Source: Actinomadura nitritigenes (GTDB taxonomy: Bacteria; Actinomycetota; Actinomycetes; Streptosporangiales; Streptosporangiaceae). Taken from it: 64,000 nt of DNA. How positions within the stretch are numbered: the first letter of the stretch is position 1; every line of letters begins with the position of its first letter. The stretch spans positions 310,001-374,000 of the forward strand of contig NZ_JAGEOK010000004.1 in NCBI RefSeq assembly GCF_017573545.1, in the 5' to 3' direction. Both the position numbers and the translations under genes were made by a program. This document shows, piece by piece, positions 29,302 through 37,966 of this stretch. The notes beneath the pieces are model-generated. The model was not told the origin of the DNA, did not search any database, and saw only the letters and a program-made list of their open reading frames with translations.

Positions 29302-29327
29302 GGAATCCCCTGGCCCTAGGATCGGTT
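29302..29327 (+). promoter_or_regulatory. trxB: SigR/SigH-type promoter of trxB
   Basis: GGAAT (29302-29306), an 18-bp spacer and GTT (29325-29327) fit the GGAAT-N18-GTT consensus of the disulfide-stress sigma factors SigR (Streptomyces) and SigH (mycobacteria), which drive trxB in those organisms. Transcription would start about 50 nt before the trxB start codon. Confidence 0.75.
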
Positions 29328-29387
29328 GACGCGACTGGCAGGCCGTGCGGTGAGGCCACCGAAGGCCAAGAGGAGAGGCGCACAACA

Positions 29388-30347
29388 GTGAGCGACGTCC
29401 GTAACGTCATCATCATCGGCTCGGGCCCCGCGGGCTACACGGCCGCGATCTACGCGGCCCGCGGCGACCTGAGGCCGCTGCTGTTCGAGGGGTCGGTGAC
29501 CGCCGGCGGCGCGCTGATGAACACCACCGACGTGGAGAACTTCCCCGGCTTCCCCGACGGCGTCATGGGCCCCGACCTGATGGACAACCTGCGCAAGCAG
29601 GCCGAGCGGTTCGGCGCCGAGCTGGTCACCGACGACGTCACCGAGGTCGACCTCGCCGCCGACCCGAAGGTCGTCAAGGTCGGCGACGAGACGTACCTGG
29701 CCAAGTCGGTCATCGTCGCGACCGGCTCCGGCTACCGCGAGCTGGGCCTGCCGGACGAGAAGCGGCTGTCGGGACGCGGCGTGTCCTGGTGCGCCACCTG
29801 TGACGGCTTCTTCTTCCGCGAGCAGGACATCGCCGTGGTCGGCGGCGGCGACACCGCGATGGAGGAGGCGATCTTCCTGACCAAGTTCGCCCGCTCCGTC
29901 ACCGTCATCCACCGCCGCGACGAGCTCCGCGCGTCCAAGATCATGCAGGACCGGGCGTTCGCCAACGACAAGATCCGCTTCCTCTGGGACAGCGAGGTCG
30001 TGAAGATCGACGGCGAGGACCGGGTCACCGGCGTGCAGGTCCGCAACCTCAAGACCGACGAGCGGACGCCGCTGGAGATCACCGGCCTGTTCATCGCGAT
30101 CGGCCACGACCCGCGCAGCGAGCTGTTCACCGGCCAGCTGGAGACCGACGCCGACGGGTACCTCCTCGTCGACGCCCCGACCACCCGGACGAAGATTCCC
30201 GGCGTGTTCGCCTGTGGCGACGTGGTCGACCACATCTACCGTCAAGCCATCACCGCGGCCGCCAGCGGCTGCTCGGCGGCCATCGACGCCGAGCGCTGGC
30301 TCCAGGATCAGGGCGCCGCGGAGACCGTCCCGCAGGCCCAGGCCTGA
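29388..30347 (+). CDS. trxB: Thioredoxin reductase
   Basis: FAD flavoenzyme that reduces thioredoxin with NADPH. The 319-residue protein shows the FAD motif [10 protein letters not shown] at the N-terminus, the redox-active CATC (Cys135, Cys138), the NADPH motif [10 protein letters not shown] and a C-terminal [11 protein letters not shown] 29388 has GAGAGG 9 nt upstream. It is followed by trxA after 89 bp and preceded by a SigR-like promoter, so the pair is probably induced by thiol oxidation. Confidence 0.97.
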   Translation: MSDVRNVIIIGSGPAGYTAAIYAARGDLRPLLFEGSVTAGGALMNTTDVENFPGFPDGVMGPDLMDNLRKQAERFGAELVTDDVTEVDLAADPKVVKVGDETYLAKSVIVATGSGYRELGLPDEKRLSGRGVSWCATCDGFFFREQDIAVVGGGDTAMEEAIFLTKFARSVTVIHRRDELRASKIMQDRAFANDKIRFLWDSEVVKIDGEDRVTGVQVRNLKTDERTPLEITGLFIAIGHDPRSELFTGQLETDADGYLLVDAPTTRTKIPGVFACGDVVDHIYRQAITAAASGCSAAIDAERWLQDQGAAETVPQAQA

Positions 30348-30388
30348 CCGCGGGCCCGCGGGAGCCGACCGCACGGGCCCGCACGCCC

Positions 30389-30417
30389 GGCCCGGCGCCC
30401 GAGAACCGCGCCGGGCC
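30389..30417 (+). terminator. Hairpin between trxB and trxA
   Basis: A 10-bp stem (30389-30398 with 30408-30417) and a 9-nt loop. It may attenuate or process the trxBA transcript, giving unequal expression. Confidence 0.4.
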
Positions 30418-30436
30418 CGTTACCGAAGGAGACACC

Positions 30437-30751
30437 ATGAAAGCCGTGACCGACGCCGACTTCGCCTCCGAGGTCCTGGACAGCGACAAGCCGGTCCTGG
30501 TCGACTTCTGGGCCGAGTGGTGCGGCCCGTGCCGGATGGTGGCGCCGATCCTGGAGGAGATCTCCAAGACGCACGGCGACAAGATCGAGATCGTCAAGCT
30601 GAACATCGACGAGAACCCGCAGGTGCCGGCCACGTACGGCGTCATGCAGATCCCGACGATGAACGTCTACAAGAACGGCGAGGTGGTCAAGCAGATCATG
30701 GGCGCCAAGCCGAAGGCCGCCCTGCTGCGCGACCTCGCCGAGTTCATCTGA
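30437..30751 (+). CDS. trxA: Thioredoxin
   Basis: 104-residue disulfide oxidoreductase with the canonical active site WCGPC (Cys29, Cys32), [11 protein letters not shown] lead-in and cis-Pro in QIPTMNVY. Reduced by TrxB; donates electrons to cytoplasmic targets. A strong AAGGAGA Shine-Dalgarno sequence precedes ATG 30437. Confidence 0.97.
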   Translation: MKAVTDADFASEVLDSDKPVLVDFWAEWCGPCRMVAPILEEISKTHGDKIEIVKLNIDENPQVPATYGVMQIPTMNVYKNGEVVKQIMGAKPKAALLRDLAEFI

Positions 30752-30813
30752 TCCCAGGTGGCGGCCCTGGGGGCCGGGGCGTGCCCCGCCCTCGCCGCCC
30801 GCGAGCACCACCT

Positions 30814-30847
30814 GCGCGGCCCGGTACCCTGCGGTACCGGGCCGCGC
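30814..30847. terminator. Strong bidirectional terminator
   Basis: A 15-bp perfect stem (30814-30828 with 30833-30847) closed by a CTGC tetraloop, between the convergent trxA and kinase genes. Confidence 0.85.
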
Positions 30848-30861
30848 GCCGTCCACGCAGG

Positions 30862-32538
30862 TCAGGAATTCGGGCAGTCCTGGCCGGACGGGTTCGTCCT
30901 GCAGGCGTTGAGGTGGTCGTTGAGCTCCCTCAGCTTCGCTTCCGCCGCCTGCTGCCCGGGGAACGCCAGGGAGCCGTTCGTCACCGCCGCCGCGTCCGGC
31001 CTGGACAGCCCGCTCAGCGGGATGTCGCTGTTGACGATCTTCCGCGCCGCGCACCGTGGCTGCCCCACCCCCTTCATGATGACGACCTTCCCGCCCTCCT
31101 CGGTCAGAACGTACTTGCACACCTGCGCCCGCAGCTCGTCCAGCGCGGACGGGCCGTGCACCGTGTAGGTGCCCGCCACTTGCGCCCGCAGGTCTTGCGG
31201 CAGATCCGCGAGCAGGATCGGCGGGTTCGGCTGCTGATCGGCCTTGCGGGACAAGCTGATGCCCGGCACCTTCTGGCTGGTGCCGCGGTACAGCACGACC
31301 TTGCCGTCCTCCGCGCCGACGTAGTAGTCGCTCCGGACGTTCTGCAACAGCACGAAACCGCTGGTCACGATGCTCACCACGACGATGCCCGCGGCCACGG
31401 CCAGCCACGTCCACCGGCGCATGCCGAAATCCCGCCCGGGACGCGCCGCCACAAGGCGGTCGGGCGGCGCCGACGGGTATCGCGAGGGACCCGGGTCTCT
31501 GGTCGGCTCGGACAGGTCCGGTTCTGGTGGTGCGGCGGGCTGTTGAGCCCGCCGTGTCTCCGCGCGCGGCATTTCCGACGCGGACGTCCCGGTGGACGGC
31601 CCCTCCCCGCCCGGCCGCGAACCCACCGGCGCCGGCCCGCCCGGCAGCGAACTCACCGTCGCGGACCCGCCCGGCACAGGACTTCGGGGGGTGGAGCCTT
31701 CGGACGGGCCGTTCTCCAGTGCCGGACGGCCGGACGCGCCGATCAGCCGCATCAACAGCGCGTGCGCGGTGGGCCTGCGCGCGGGGTCCTTGTCGAGGCA
31801 GGAAAGGATCAGCTCCCGCATCGGCCCCTGGAGATCGCCGAGATCCGGGTCCGCGTGGGTGATGCGCGCGATCACCGCGGGCAGCGGGCCGGTCCCGAAC
31901 GGCGGCCGTCCCAGCGCGGCGTACGCCATCACCGCGCCCCAGGCGAAGACGTCGCTCGGCGGGCCGACCCGCCGCCCCGCCGCCTGCTCCGGGGACATGT
32001 AGGCCGGGGTGCCGATCAGCCCGCCGGAGACGGTCGTGCTCGCCTCGACGATGCGGGCGATCCCGAAGTCGATGACCCGCGGCCCGTCCGCCCCGATGAG
32101 GACGTTGGCCGGCTTGAAATCGCGGTGCACGATGCCCGCCTCGTGGATGGCCACCAGCGCGGTCGCCGTCGCGACGGACAGCCGGTGCAGCGCGTTGCCC
32201 GTCCGGGGACCGTCCGACCGGACGACCTGCTGGAGGGACGGCCCGTCGACGTACTCGCTCACCACGTACGGCCGGTCGCCGTCCAGGTCGGCCGCGATGA
32301 TCTGGGCCGTGCAGAACGGCGCGACCCGCCGGGCGACCTCCAGCTCCTTCGCCAGCGCGCTGCGGTCCTCCCGGCCGGAGACCAGCCCCTCGTGCAGCAC
32401 CTTGATCGCGACGAGCGTCCCGCCCCCGGACCGCCCCTGGTACACAACGCCCTGGCCGCCCGCACCCAGCCTGCCGAGGATCTCGAAGCCGCCGAGCCGC
32501 CGCGGATCGCGCTCGCCCAGCGGACCGACTGGCTGCAT
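30862..32538 (-). CDS. Ser/Thr protein kinase with a PstP-phosphatase-like external domain
   Basis: 558-residue membrane kinase. The N-terminal catalytic domain is complete: VAIK (Lys46), HRDFKPAN (Asp140), DFG (Asp157) and MSPEQ in place of APE. A Pro/Ser-rich juxtamembrane linker leads to one transmembrane helix near residue 375 and an external domain of about 165 residues. That domain begins SDYYVGAEDGKVVLYRG and continues VPGISLS, which resembles the external domain of actinobacterial PstP-type PP2C phosphatases rather than PASTA repeats. It has four cysteines. GGGAG lies 5 nt before ATG 32538. The gene occupies the place after trxA where mycobacteria carry cwlM. Confidence 0.93.
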   Translation of the reverse strand: MQPVGPLGERDPRRLGGFEILGRLGAGGQGVVYQGRSGGGTLVAIKVLHEGLVSGREDRSALAKELEVARRVAPFCTAQIIAADLDGDRPYVVSEYVDGPSLQQVVRSDGPRTGNALHRLSVATATALVAIHEAGIVHRDFKPANVLIGADGPRVIDFGIARIVEASTTVSGGLIGTPAYMSPEQAAGRRVGPPSDVFAWGAVMAYAALGRPPFGTGPLPAVIARITHADPDLGDLQGPMRELILSCLDKDPARRPTAHALLMRLIGASGRPALENGPSEGSTPRSPVPGGSATVSSLPGGPAPVGSRPGGEGPSTGTSASEMPRAETRRAQQPAAPPEPDLSEPTRDPGPSRYPSAPPDRLVAARPGRDFGMRRWTWLAVAAGIVVVSIVTSGFVLLQNVRSDYYVGAEDGKVVLYRGTSQKVPGISLSRKADQQPNPPILLADLPQDLRAQVAGTYTVHGPSALDELRAQVCKYVLTEEGGKVVIMKGVGQPRCAARKIVNSDIPLSGLSRPDAAAVTNGSLAFPGQQAAEAKLRELNDHLNACRTNPSGQDCPNS

Positions 32539-32735
32539 CGCTGCTCCCGGGGTGCGTCCGCGTATGCCCGACCTGGGCTTGAGGTTAGACCGCGGAACAC
32601 GCCTTCTGGTTCGGGACGGGCGGGCTGCCCGTGGCCGGTCCAGGCCGCCTCACCGCGCCGGCCCCACCCGGCCGCGCCGCCGGACCTCGGCGGTACCGGA
32701 CGCACCAACCGGCCGGGAGAAGGGCTGAACGCGTC

Positions 32736-33353
32736 TCAGACGGGACGCAGCGCGCCCTCCGGGGTCATGGAGCCCAGCAGCCGTTCCAGGGCGACCTCGA
32801 CGTCCTCACGCCACGACAGGGCCGACTTCAGCTCCAGCCGCAGCCGCGGGTACCGGTGGTGCGGGCGGATGGTCTTGAACCCCACCGACAGCAGGTAGTC
32901 GGCCGGCACCATGCAGCCGCCCTCCTCGCCCTTCAGGTCCCCGAACGCCTCGATCGCCTTCACCGCCCGGCGCGTCAGGTCCTTCGCGACGCCCTGCACG
33001 AGCATCCGGCCGAGCCCGCCGCCCGCGAACTCCTGCAGGATGTGCGCCGTCATCAGCAGCACCGCGTCCGCGCTCACCGGGCTCGTCGGGAACGCCACCG
33101 ACCGCGGCACGTACAGCGGCGGCGCGAACATCACGAACCCCGCCGGCACGTCGTCCACGTACGCGATCTTGCCGCAGGAGCCCCACTCCAGCAGCGTGGA
33201 GGAGATCCACGCCTCCTTCTCCAGCGCCGCGCCGCCGCTCGCGTGCGCCCGGTCGCGGCTGACCGGATCCAGTTCCCAGAACACGCACCCGCGGCAGCGA
33301 TGCGGAAGATCGTCCAGATTGTCCAGCGTGATGTTGACGAGACGACGCGACAC
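32736..33353 (-). CDS. GNAT family N-acetyltransferase
   Basis: About 205 residues with the conserved actinobacterial opening RLVNITLDNLDDLPHRCRGCVFWELDPV, including a Cys-x2-Cys pair, then a GNAT fold ending in the GLGRMLVQGVAKDL acetyl-CoA loop. This family sits near parAB in many actinomycetes; the substrate is unknown. The start is uncertain: GTG 33353 fits the homologous opening, while ATG 33377 is upstream in frame with GAGG immediately before it. It is divergent from the aminotransferase gene. Confidence 0.85.
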   Translation of the reverse strand: MSRRLVNITLDNLDDLPHRCRGCVFWELDPVSRDRAHASGGAALEKEAWISSTLLEWGSCGKIAYVDDVPAGFVMFAPPLYVPRSVAFPTSPVSADAVLLMTAHILQEFAGGGLGRMLVQGVAKDLTRRAVKAIEAFGDLKGEEGGCMVPADYLLSVGFKTIRPHHRYPRLRLELKSALSWREDVEVALERLLGSMTPEGALRPV

Positions 33354-33616
33354 CGGGCCGGCACCCCCTGCTGGCATCCTCGTCCGCCGGGCGAAGACCC
33401 CCGCCGCGGCCGGGACCTTCGGGGCGGATCGCCCACTTGCGCGGAAGTTCCCGGCAACAAACCGGGATCCTCGGGCATCGTATCGGACGGGGGACGAGCG
33501 GCCGGGCGGCGCACCAGATGCGGGAACCGCCGACACGCGAGGTACGGGGTTCGCCCGATCCCCCCGGAGCCCATGCCGTAACTTTGCGGTCAAGCCAGCC
33601 CCACCGGAGGTGCCTC

Positions 33617-34909
33617 GTGGAACAGCACTCGCGAACCGATGCCTACAGCGACCGCTACGCCGCCCGCGCCGCCGGCATGGTGCCGTCGGAGATCCGGGCT
33701 CTGTTCGCGATGGTCGCCCGCCCCGAGGTCGTGTCCCTCGCCGGCGGCGCGCCCTACGTGTCCGCGCTGCCCCTCGACGCCGTCGGATCCATGATCGGCG
33801 ACCTCGTCGCCGGCAAGGGCGCCGAGGTCCTCCAGTACGGCTCCGCGCAGGGCGACGAGACCCTCCGCGAGCTCATCTGCGACGTGATGGCGCTCGAAGG
33901 CGTCCAGGGCTCCGCGGACGACGTCGTCGTCACCGTCGGCGCCCAGCAGGCCCTCGACCTCATCACCAAGATCTTCGTCGATCCCGGCGACGTCGTCCTC
34001 GCCGAAGCCCCCTCCTACGTCGGAGCGCTCGGCACCTTCGCCGCCTACCAGGCCGACGTCGTGCACGTCCCCCTCGACGAGGGCGGCCTGATCCCGTCCG
34101 CGCTCCGCGAGACCCTCGACCGGCTCCGCCGCGAGGGCCGCCGCGTCAAGTTCCTCTACACCGTCCCCACGTTCCAGAACCCCGCCGGCGTCACCCTCAC
34201 CACCGCCCGCCGCGCCCAGATCCTGGAGATCTGCGCCGAACACGACGTCCTGATCGTCGAGGACAACCCCTACGGCCTCCTCGGCTTCGAGGGCGAGCCG
34301 ATGCGGGCGCTGCGCGCCGACGACCCCGACCGCGTCATCTACCTCGGCTCGTTCTCCAAGACGATCGCGTCCGGCCTCCGCGTCGGCTGGGTCCTCGCCC
34401 CGCACGCGGTGCGCGCCAAGCTCGTCCTCGCCGCCGAGTCCGCGATCCTGTGCCCGTCGAACTTCTCCCAGCTCGCCGTCCGCGAGTACCTCGCCACGCA
34501 GCCGTGGCGCGAGCAGATCAAGGACTTCCGCGAGCTGTACCGGGAGCGCCGCGACGCCCTGCTCGACGCCCTCGACCAGCTCATGCCGGAGGGCTGCACC
34601 TGGACGCGCCCCGCCGGCGGCTTCTTCGTCTGGCTCACCCTTCCCGAGGGCCTCGACGCCAAGGCGATGGCGCCCCGCGCGATCGCCGACCGCGTCGCCT
34701 ACGTCCCGGGGACCGGGTTCTACGCCGACGGCGGCGGCCGCCGCAACATGCGCCTGTCCTACTGCTTCCCCGAACCGCACCGCATCCGCGAAGGCGTCCG
34801 CCGCCTCGCCGCGGTGGTGGAGAAGGAGATCAGGCTGCGGGACACTTTCGGGGGAGTCGAGCACGACGGCCCGGGCGGTGTGCACACCCCGGGCCCGGGC
34901 ATCGTCTGA
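33617..34909 (+). CDS. PLP-dependent aminotransferase (fold type I, MocR-like class without HTH)
   Basis: 430-residue enzyme related to 2-aminoadipate aminotransferases. Visible features: SLAGGAPY near the start, LQYGSAQGDETLRELI, PTFQNPAGVTL, the DNPYG segment and the PLP lysine in GSFSKTIASGLRVGW. GGAGG (33606-33610) lies 6 nt before GTG 33617. A textbook terminator follows. The physiological substrate is not known, but the gene is a constant member of this neighbourhood in actinomycetes. Confidence 0.9.
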   Translation: MEQHSRTDAYSDRYAARAAGMVPSEIRALFAMVARPEVVSLAGGAPYVSALPLDAVGSMIGDLVAGKGAEVLQYGSAQGDETLRELICDVMALEGVQGSADDVVVTVGAQQALDLITKIFVDPGDVVLAEAPSYVGALGTFAAYQADVVHVPLDEGGLIPSALRETLDRLRREGRRVKFLYTVPTFQNPAGVTLTTARRAQILEICAEHDVLIVEDNPYGLLGFEGEPMRALRADDPDRVIYLGSFSKTIASGLRVGWVLAPHAVRAKLVLAAESAILCPSNFSQLAVREYLATQPWREQIKDFRELYRERRDALLDALDQLMPEGCTWTRPAGGFFVWLTLPEGLDAKAMAPRAIADRVAYVPGTGFYADGGGRRNMRLSYCFPEPHRIREGVRRLAAVVEKEIRLRDTFGGVEHDGPGGVHTPGPGIV

Positions 34910-34935
34910 ACGGATACCACCCGGTTTCGCGTAAC

Positions 34936-34973
34936 CGCGCCGGCTCCCCCATGCTGGGAGCCGGCGCGTTTTT
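34936..34973 (+). terminator. Intrinsic terminator after the aminotransferase
   Basis: A 13-bp perfect stem (34936-34948 with 34956-34968), 7-nt loop, then TTTTT. This is the clearest rho-independent terminator in the window. Confidence 0.95.
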
Positions 34974-35007
34974 CGTGGCCGCTCCTACCGCCAGAAGGGC
35001 ACCTGCT

Positions 35008-35949
35008 GTGGAACTCGGGCACGTCGTCGTCCTCGCCGGGGGACTGTCCTACGAGCGAGAGGTCTCGCTGCGCTCCGGCCGCCGCGTCACCGACGCGCTG
35101 CGCGCCCTCGACATTCCCGTCGAACTACGCGACGCCGACGCCACGCTCCTGGACTCCCTCGCCGACGACCCGCCGGACGCCGTGTTCCCCGTCCTGCACG
35201 GCGCCGCGGGGGAGGACGGCTCGATCCGCGACGTCCTCGACCTCCTCGACGTCCGCTACGTCGGCGCCCGCGCCGACGCCTGCCGCGTCGCCTGGGACAA
35301 GCCGACCGCCAAGTCCGTCGTGCGCCAGGCCGACCTGCGCACCCCCGACTCCGTGGCGCTCCCCAAGGAGGTCTTCCACGACCTCGGCGCCGCGTCCGTC
35401 CTCGACCAGATCATCCGCGGGCTCGGTCTCCCCCTCTTCGTCAAGCCCACCCGCGGCGGCTCCGCGCTCGGCGCGTCCGTCGTGCACGAGCCGTCCGAGC
35501 TCTCCGCCGCCATGGTCGGCTGCTTCGCCTACGGCGACGCCGCCCTCGTCGAGCGCTACGTCGAGGGCACCGAGATCGCCGTCAGCGTCATCGAGCGCCA
35601 CGGCAACCCCCAGGCGCTCCCCGCCGTCGAGATCGTCGCGCCGGGCGGCCGCTACGACTACACCGCCCGCTATGACGCGGGCGACACCGAGTTCGTCACC
35701 CCGGCCCGCCTCACCCCCGATGCCGCGGACCGCGCCACCGCCGCCGCCGTCACCGCCCACCGCGCCCTCGGCCTCCGCGACCTCTCCCGCACCGACCTCA
35801 TCGTCGACGCCGACGGCGAGGTCCACTTCCTCGAGGTGAACGTCGCCCCCGGCATGACCGAGACGAGCCTCCTCCCCCGCGCCGTCAGCGTCGCCGGCCT
35901 CGACCTCGGCGAGGTCTGCCGCGACCTCCTCCTGGCCCAGTTCGCCTGA
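35008..35949 (+). CDS. D-alanine--D-alanine ligase family ATP-grasp protein
   Basis: 313-residue ATP-grasp ligase. It starts VVLAGGLSYEREVSLRSG, as in Ddl enzymes, and has the PVLHGAAGEDGSI loop, the VKPTRGGSALGASVV ATP-binding motif and LEVNVAPGMTETSLLP at the C-terminus. A second Ddl-like paralogue near parB is normal in actinomycetes; the main ddl is usually elsewhere. The GTG start 35008 has GAAGGG upstream. Peptide or dipeptide product is not certain. Confidence 0.9.
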   Translation: MELGHVVVLAGGLSYEREVSLRSGRRVTDALRALDIPVELRDADATLLDSLADDPPDAVFPVLHGAAGEDGSIRDVLDLLDVRYVGARADACRVAWDKPTAKSVVRQADLRTPDSVALPKEVFHDLGAASVLDQIIRGLGLPLFVKPTRGGSALGASVVHEPSELSAAMVGCFAYGDAALVERYVEGTEIAVSVIERHGNPQALPAVEIVAPGGRYDYTARYDAGDTEFVTPARLTPDAADRATAAAVTAHRALGLRDLSRTDLIVDADGEVHFLEVNVAPGMTETSLLPRAVSVAGLDLGEVCRDLLLAQFA

Positions 35950-35953
35950 CCGA

Positions 35954-35969
35954 TGTTTCACGGGAAACA
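35954..35969 (+). other. parS: parS site 1 (variant)
   Basis: TGTTTCACGGGAAACA, one base from the ParB consensus GTTTCACGTGAAAC, lying 5 bp past the ddl-like stop. Confidence 0.85.
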
Positions 35970-35994
35970 CTCGACCTCCCCAAGCCCCCGCCAA

Positions 35995-36010
35995 CGTTTC
36001 CCGTGAAACA
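35995..36010 (-). other. parS: parS site 2 (variant, inverted)
   Basis: Minus-strand TGTTTCACGGGAAACG, 25 bp from site 1 in the opposite orientation. Confidence 0.85.
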
Positions 36011-36729
36011 TCCCCTCCCTCTCACCCGGCCCGCTCGCCACCAGACAGCAGGGGGCACAGCGGTGACTGCGAGGGCAGCCCGGCGAAGAGCCGAGCAAGT
36101 GCCAGGCGGCCCGGCACTCTCCCAGCCCCACGAGTAGCGCTCGGCAAGAACTGGGCGCAGATGCCAGGCCGACCGAGAGCGGGCGAGGAGCAAAGCCTCC
36201 CGAGCAACGCAGCGGCCGGCCAACAGCAGGCGGCGACAAGCTCAGGATTAGCCGGGGAACACCAAACGGCACAGCAGGCATCGACAGCGCGCTCCCGGTG
36301 AGCGCCGCGGCTCGGCAACGCAGCCTCCCTACACGCCCCGCCGGGGATGCCATCCGGAGAACCGCCTCCCCTCCCCGCCTCTGGCCGCGGTGAGCCATGC
36401 CGCCCACTTCCTCGCACACGGAATCGCCCGCCAGGGCTGATCGGCCGCAGCGCCTGGCGAGCCGCCGAGGAAGGAGGGGATATGGGGATGGCCAAAGTTC
36501 ACTCATACGCATCCGGGGCTCCAGGTGACCATCGTTCACCGCCCGTCTTCCATGGACGCCCGCGCCATCGCTCGCCCGATGGGTCTGCAGGGCTGCCGCT
36601 CGCTGGGTGGCGCCGTGCCGAGTCTCGCCATCACCGGTGAAGGCGGGGTCGTGGCGGACAGCGGTGGCCGCGCAGGAACACCCGGGGGCAGCCCGCAGGT
36701 GCAGCTCGGGGGATTCGCCGAGGCATCGA

Positions 36730-36745
36730 TGTTTCACGGGAAACG
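36730..36745 (+). other. parS: parS site 3 (variant)
   Basis: TGTTTCACGGGAAACG, the same one-base variant as sites 1, 2 and 4. Confidence 0.85.
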
Positions 36746-36866
36746 ACGATGCGGGGACGCTGCCCACGTCCGGTGCCGGCGGTCCGGGGCGGAGAGGCGA
36801 CTGGGGGAGGACGGCGGGAGGAGGCGCCCACGCGGCGGGCGGCCTTGCATGCGGGCGGGCGGCCGA

Positions 36867-36882
36867 TGTTTCACGGGAAACG
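36867..36882 (+). other. parS: parS site 4 (variant)
   Basis: TGTTTCACGGGAAACG, 71 bp before the end of parB. Confidence 0.85.
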
Positions 36883-36952
36883 TGCCGCGCCCGGGAAAGC
36901 GAAGCGCCCCGGAAGAGTGTTCCGGGGCGCTGGTGGGACGGCGAGCGGGAGG

Positions 36953-37966
36953 CTACGGCTCGCCGGGGCGGTCGTCGTCGGGGGCCATCGATTTGATGAT
37001 GCGGTCGAGGTCCTCCAGGGTGGCGAACTCGACCACGATCTTGCCCTTGTTGCGCCCCATGTCGACGCGGACTTTGGTCTCGTAGCGGTCGGAGAGGCGG
37101 TCGGCCAGCTCCTGGAGTCCAGGGGCGACGGGCTTCTTGCGGCGGCCCTGCCGGGTTGCCTTCGGCGCGTCCTCGACCTCGCGGAGCGCGATCATCTCCT
37201 CGACGGCGCGGACGGAGAGGCCCTCCTGGACGATCCGCTGCGCCATGTGCTCCTGCGCCTCGACGCTGTCGAGGGAGAGGAGCGCGCGGGCGTGGCCCGC
37301 CGAGAGCACGCCGGCGGCGACGCGGCGCTGGACGGCGGGCGGCAGGTTCAGCAGGCGAAGCGTGTTGGTGATGTGCGGGCGGGACCGGCCGATCCGTCCG
37401 GCGAGCTGCTCGTGGGTGGCGCCGAAGTCCTGCAGCAGCTGCTGGTACGCGGCCGCCTCCTCCAGCGGGTTCAGCTGCTGGCGGTGCAGGTTCTCCATGA
37501 GGGCGTCGCGGAGCAGATCGTTGTCTCCGGTGTCGCGGACGATCGCGGGGATGACGTCCAGCCCGGCCATCTGGGAGGCGCGCAGCCGGCGCTCGCCCAT
37601 GATCAGCTCGTAGTCGTGCTCGCCGGAGTCGGCCCGGCGGACGACGATCGGCTGGAGGAGCCCGACGATGCCGATCGACTCGGCGAGCTCCTCCAGGGCC
37701 TGCTCGTCGAAGTGCTCGCGCGGCTGGCGCGGGTTCGCGGTGATGGACGTGACGGGGAGCTCGGCGAAATGCGCGCCGGCGACCGGCTGGACGTCCGGGC
37801 TCGCGGCGCCGTCCTGCCCGGGGCCGTTCGGGCCGCCGGGGAAGCCCGGGCCGCCCAGGGCGCCGGTTCCGCCCGCGCCGGACGGGTCGTCCGCCGGCGG
37901 TGGGGGCGGGGCGGTGGGGATGAGGGCACCGAGCCCCTTGCCCAGACCGCGTCGCTGCTGGCTCAC
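36953..37966 (-). CDS. parB: Chromosome partitioning protein ParB
   Basis: CTP-dependent clamp that loads at parS and organises the origin region. The 337-residue protein starts with [17 protein letters not shown], the ParA-interacting tail, then a Gly/Pro-rich linker, the [21 protein letters not shown] box, the catalytic/CTP motif [12 protein letters not shown] and [14 protein letters not shown], a helix-turn-helix ([23 protein letters not shown]) and a C-terminal dimerisation domain. GTG 37966 overlaps the parA stop as GTGA, so the two are coupled. Four parS sites lie just downstream. Confidence 0.97.
   Translation of the reverse strand: MSQQRRGLGKGLGALIPTAPPPPPADDPSGAGGTGALGGPGFPGGPNGPGQDGAASPDVQPVAGAHFAELPVTSITANPRQPREHFDEQALEELAESIGIVGLLQPIVVRRADSGEHDYELIMGERRLRASQMAGLDVIPAIVRDTGDNDLLRDALMENLHRQQLNPLEEAAAYQQLLQDFGATHEQLAGRIGRSRPHITNTLRLLNLPPAVQRRVAAGVLSAGHARALLSLDSVEAQEHMAQRIVQEGLSVRAVEEMIALREVEDAPKATRQGRRKKPVAPGLQELADRLSDRYETKVRVDMGRNKGKIVVEFATLEDLDRIIKSMAPDDDRPGEP

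Larger units (their letters stand above)
36011..36952. other. Gene-free interval between ddl-like and parB with parS sites
   Basis: Nearly 1 kb without a convincing gene in a very compact region. It holds two further parS sites. Codon use in all frames is irregular. A minor ORF at 36482-36640 with a good Shine-Dalgarno sequence resembles nothing. The interval probably serves as a ParB loading and spreading platform. Confidence 0.6.

Noticed and set aside
36482..36640. 52-codon ORF with a strong AAGGAGG Shine-Dalgarno sequence in the parS interval
   Set aside because: No conserved features, Pro/Arg/His-rich composition and irregular codon use; may be chance.
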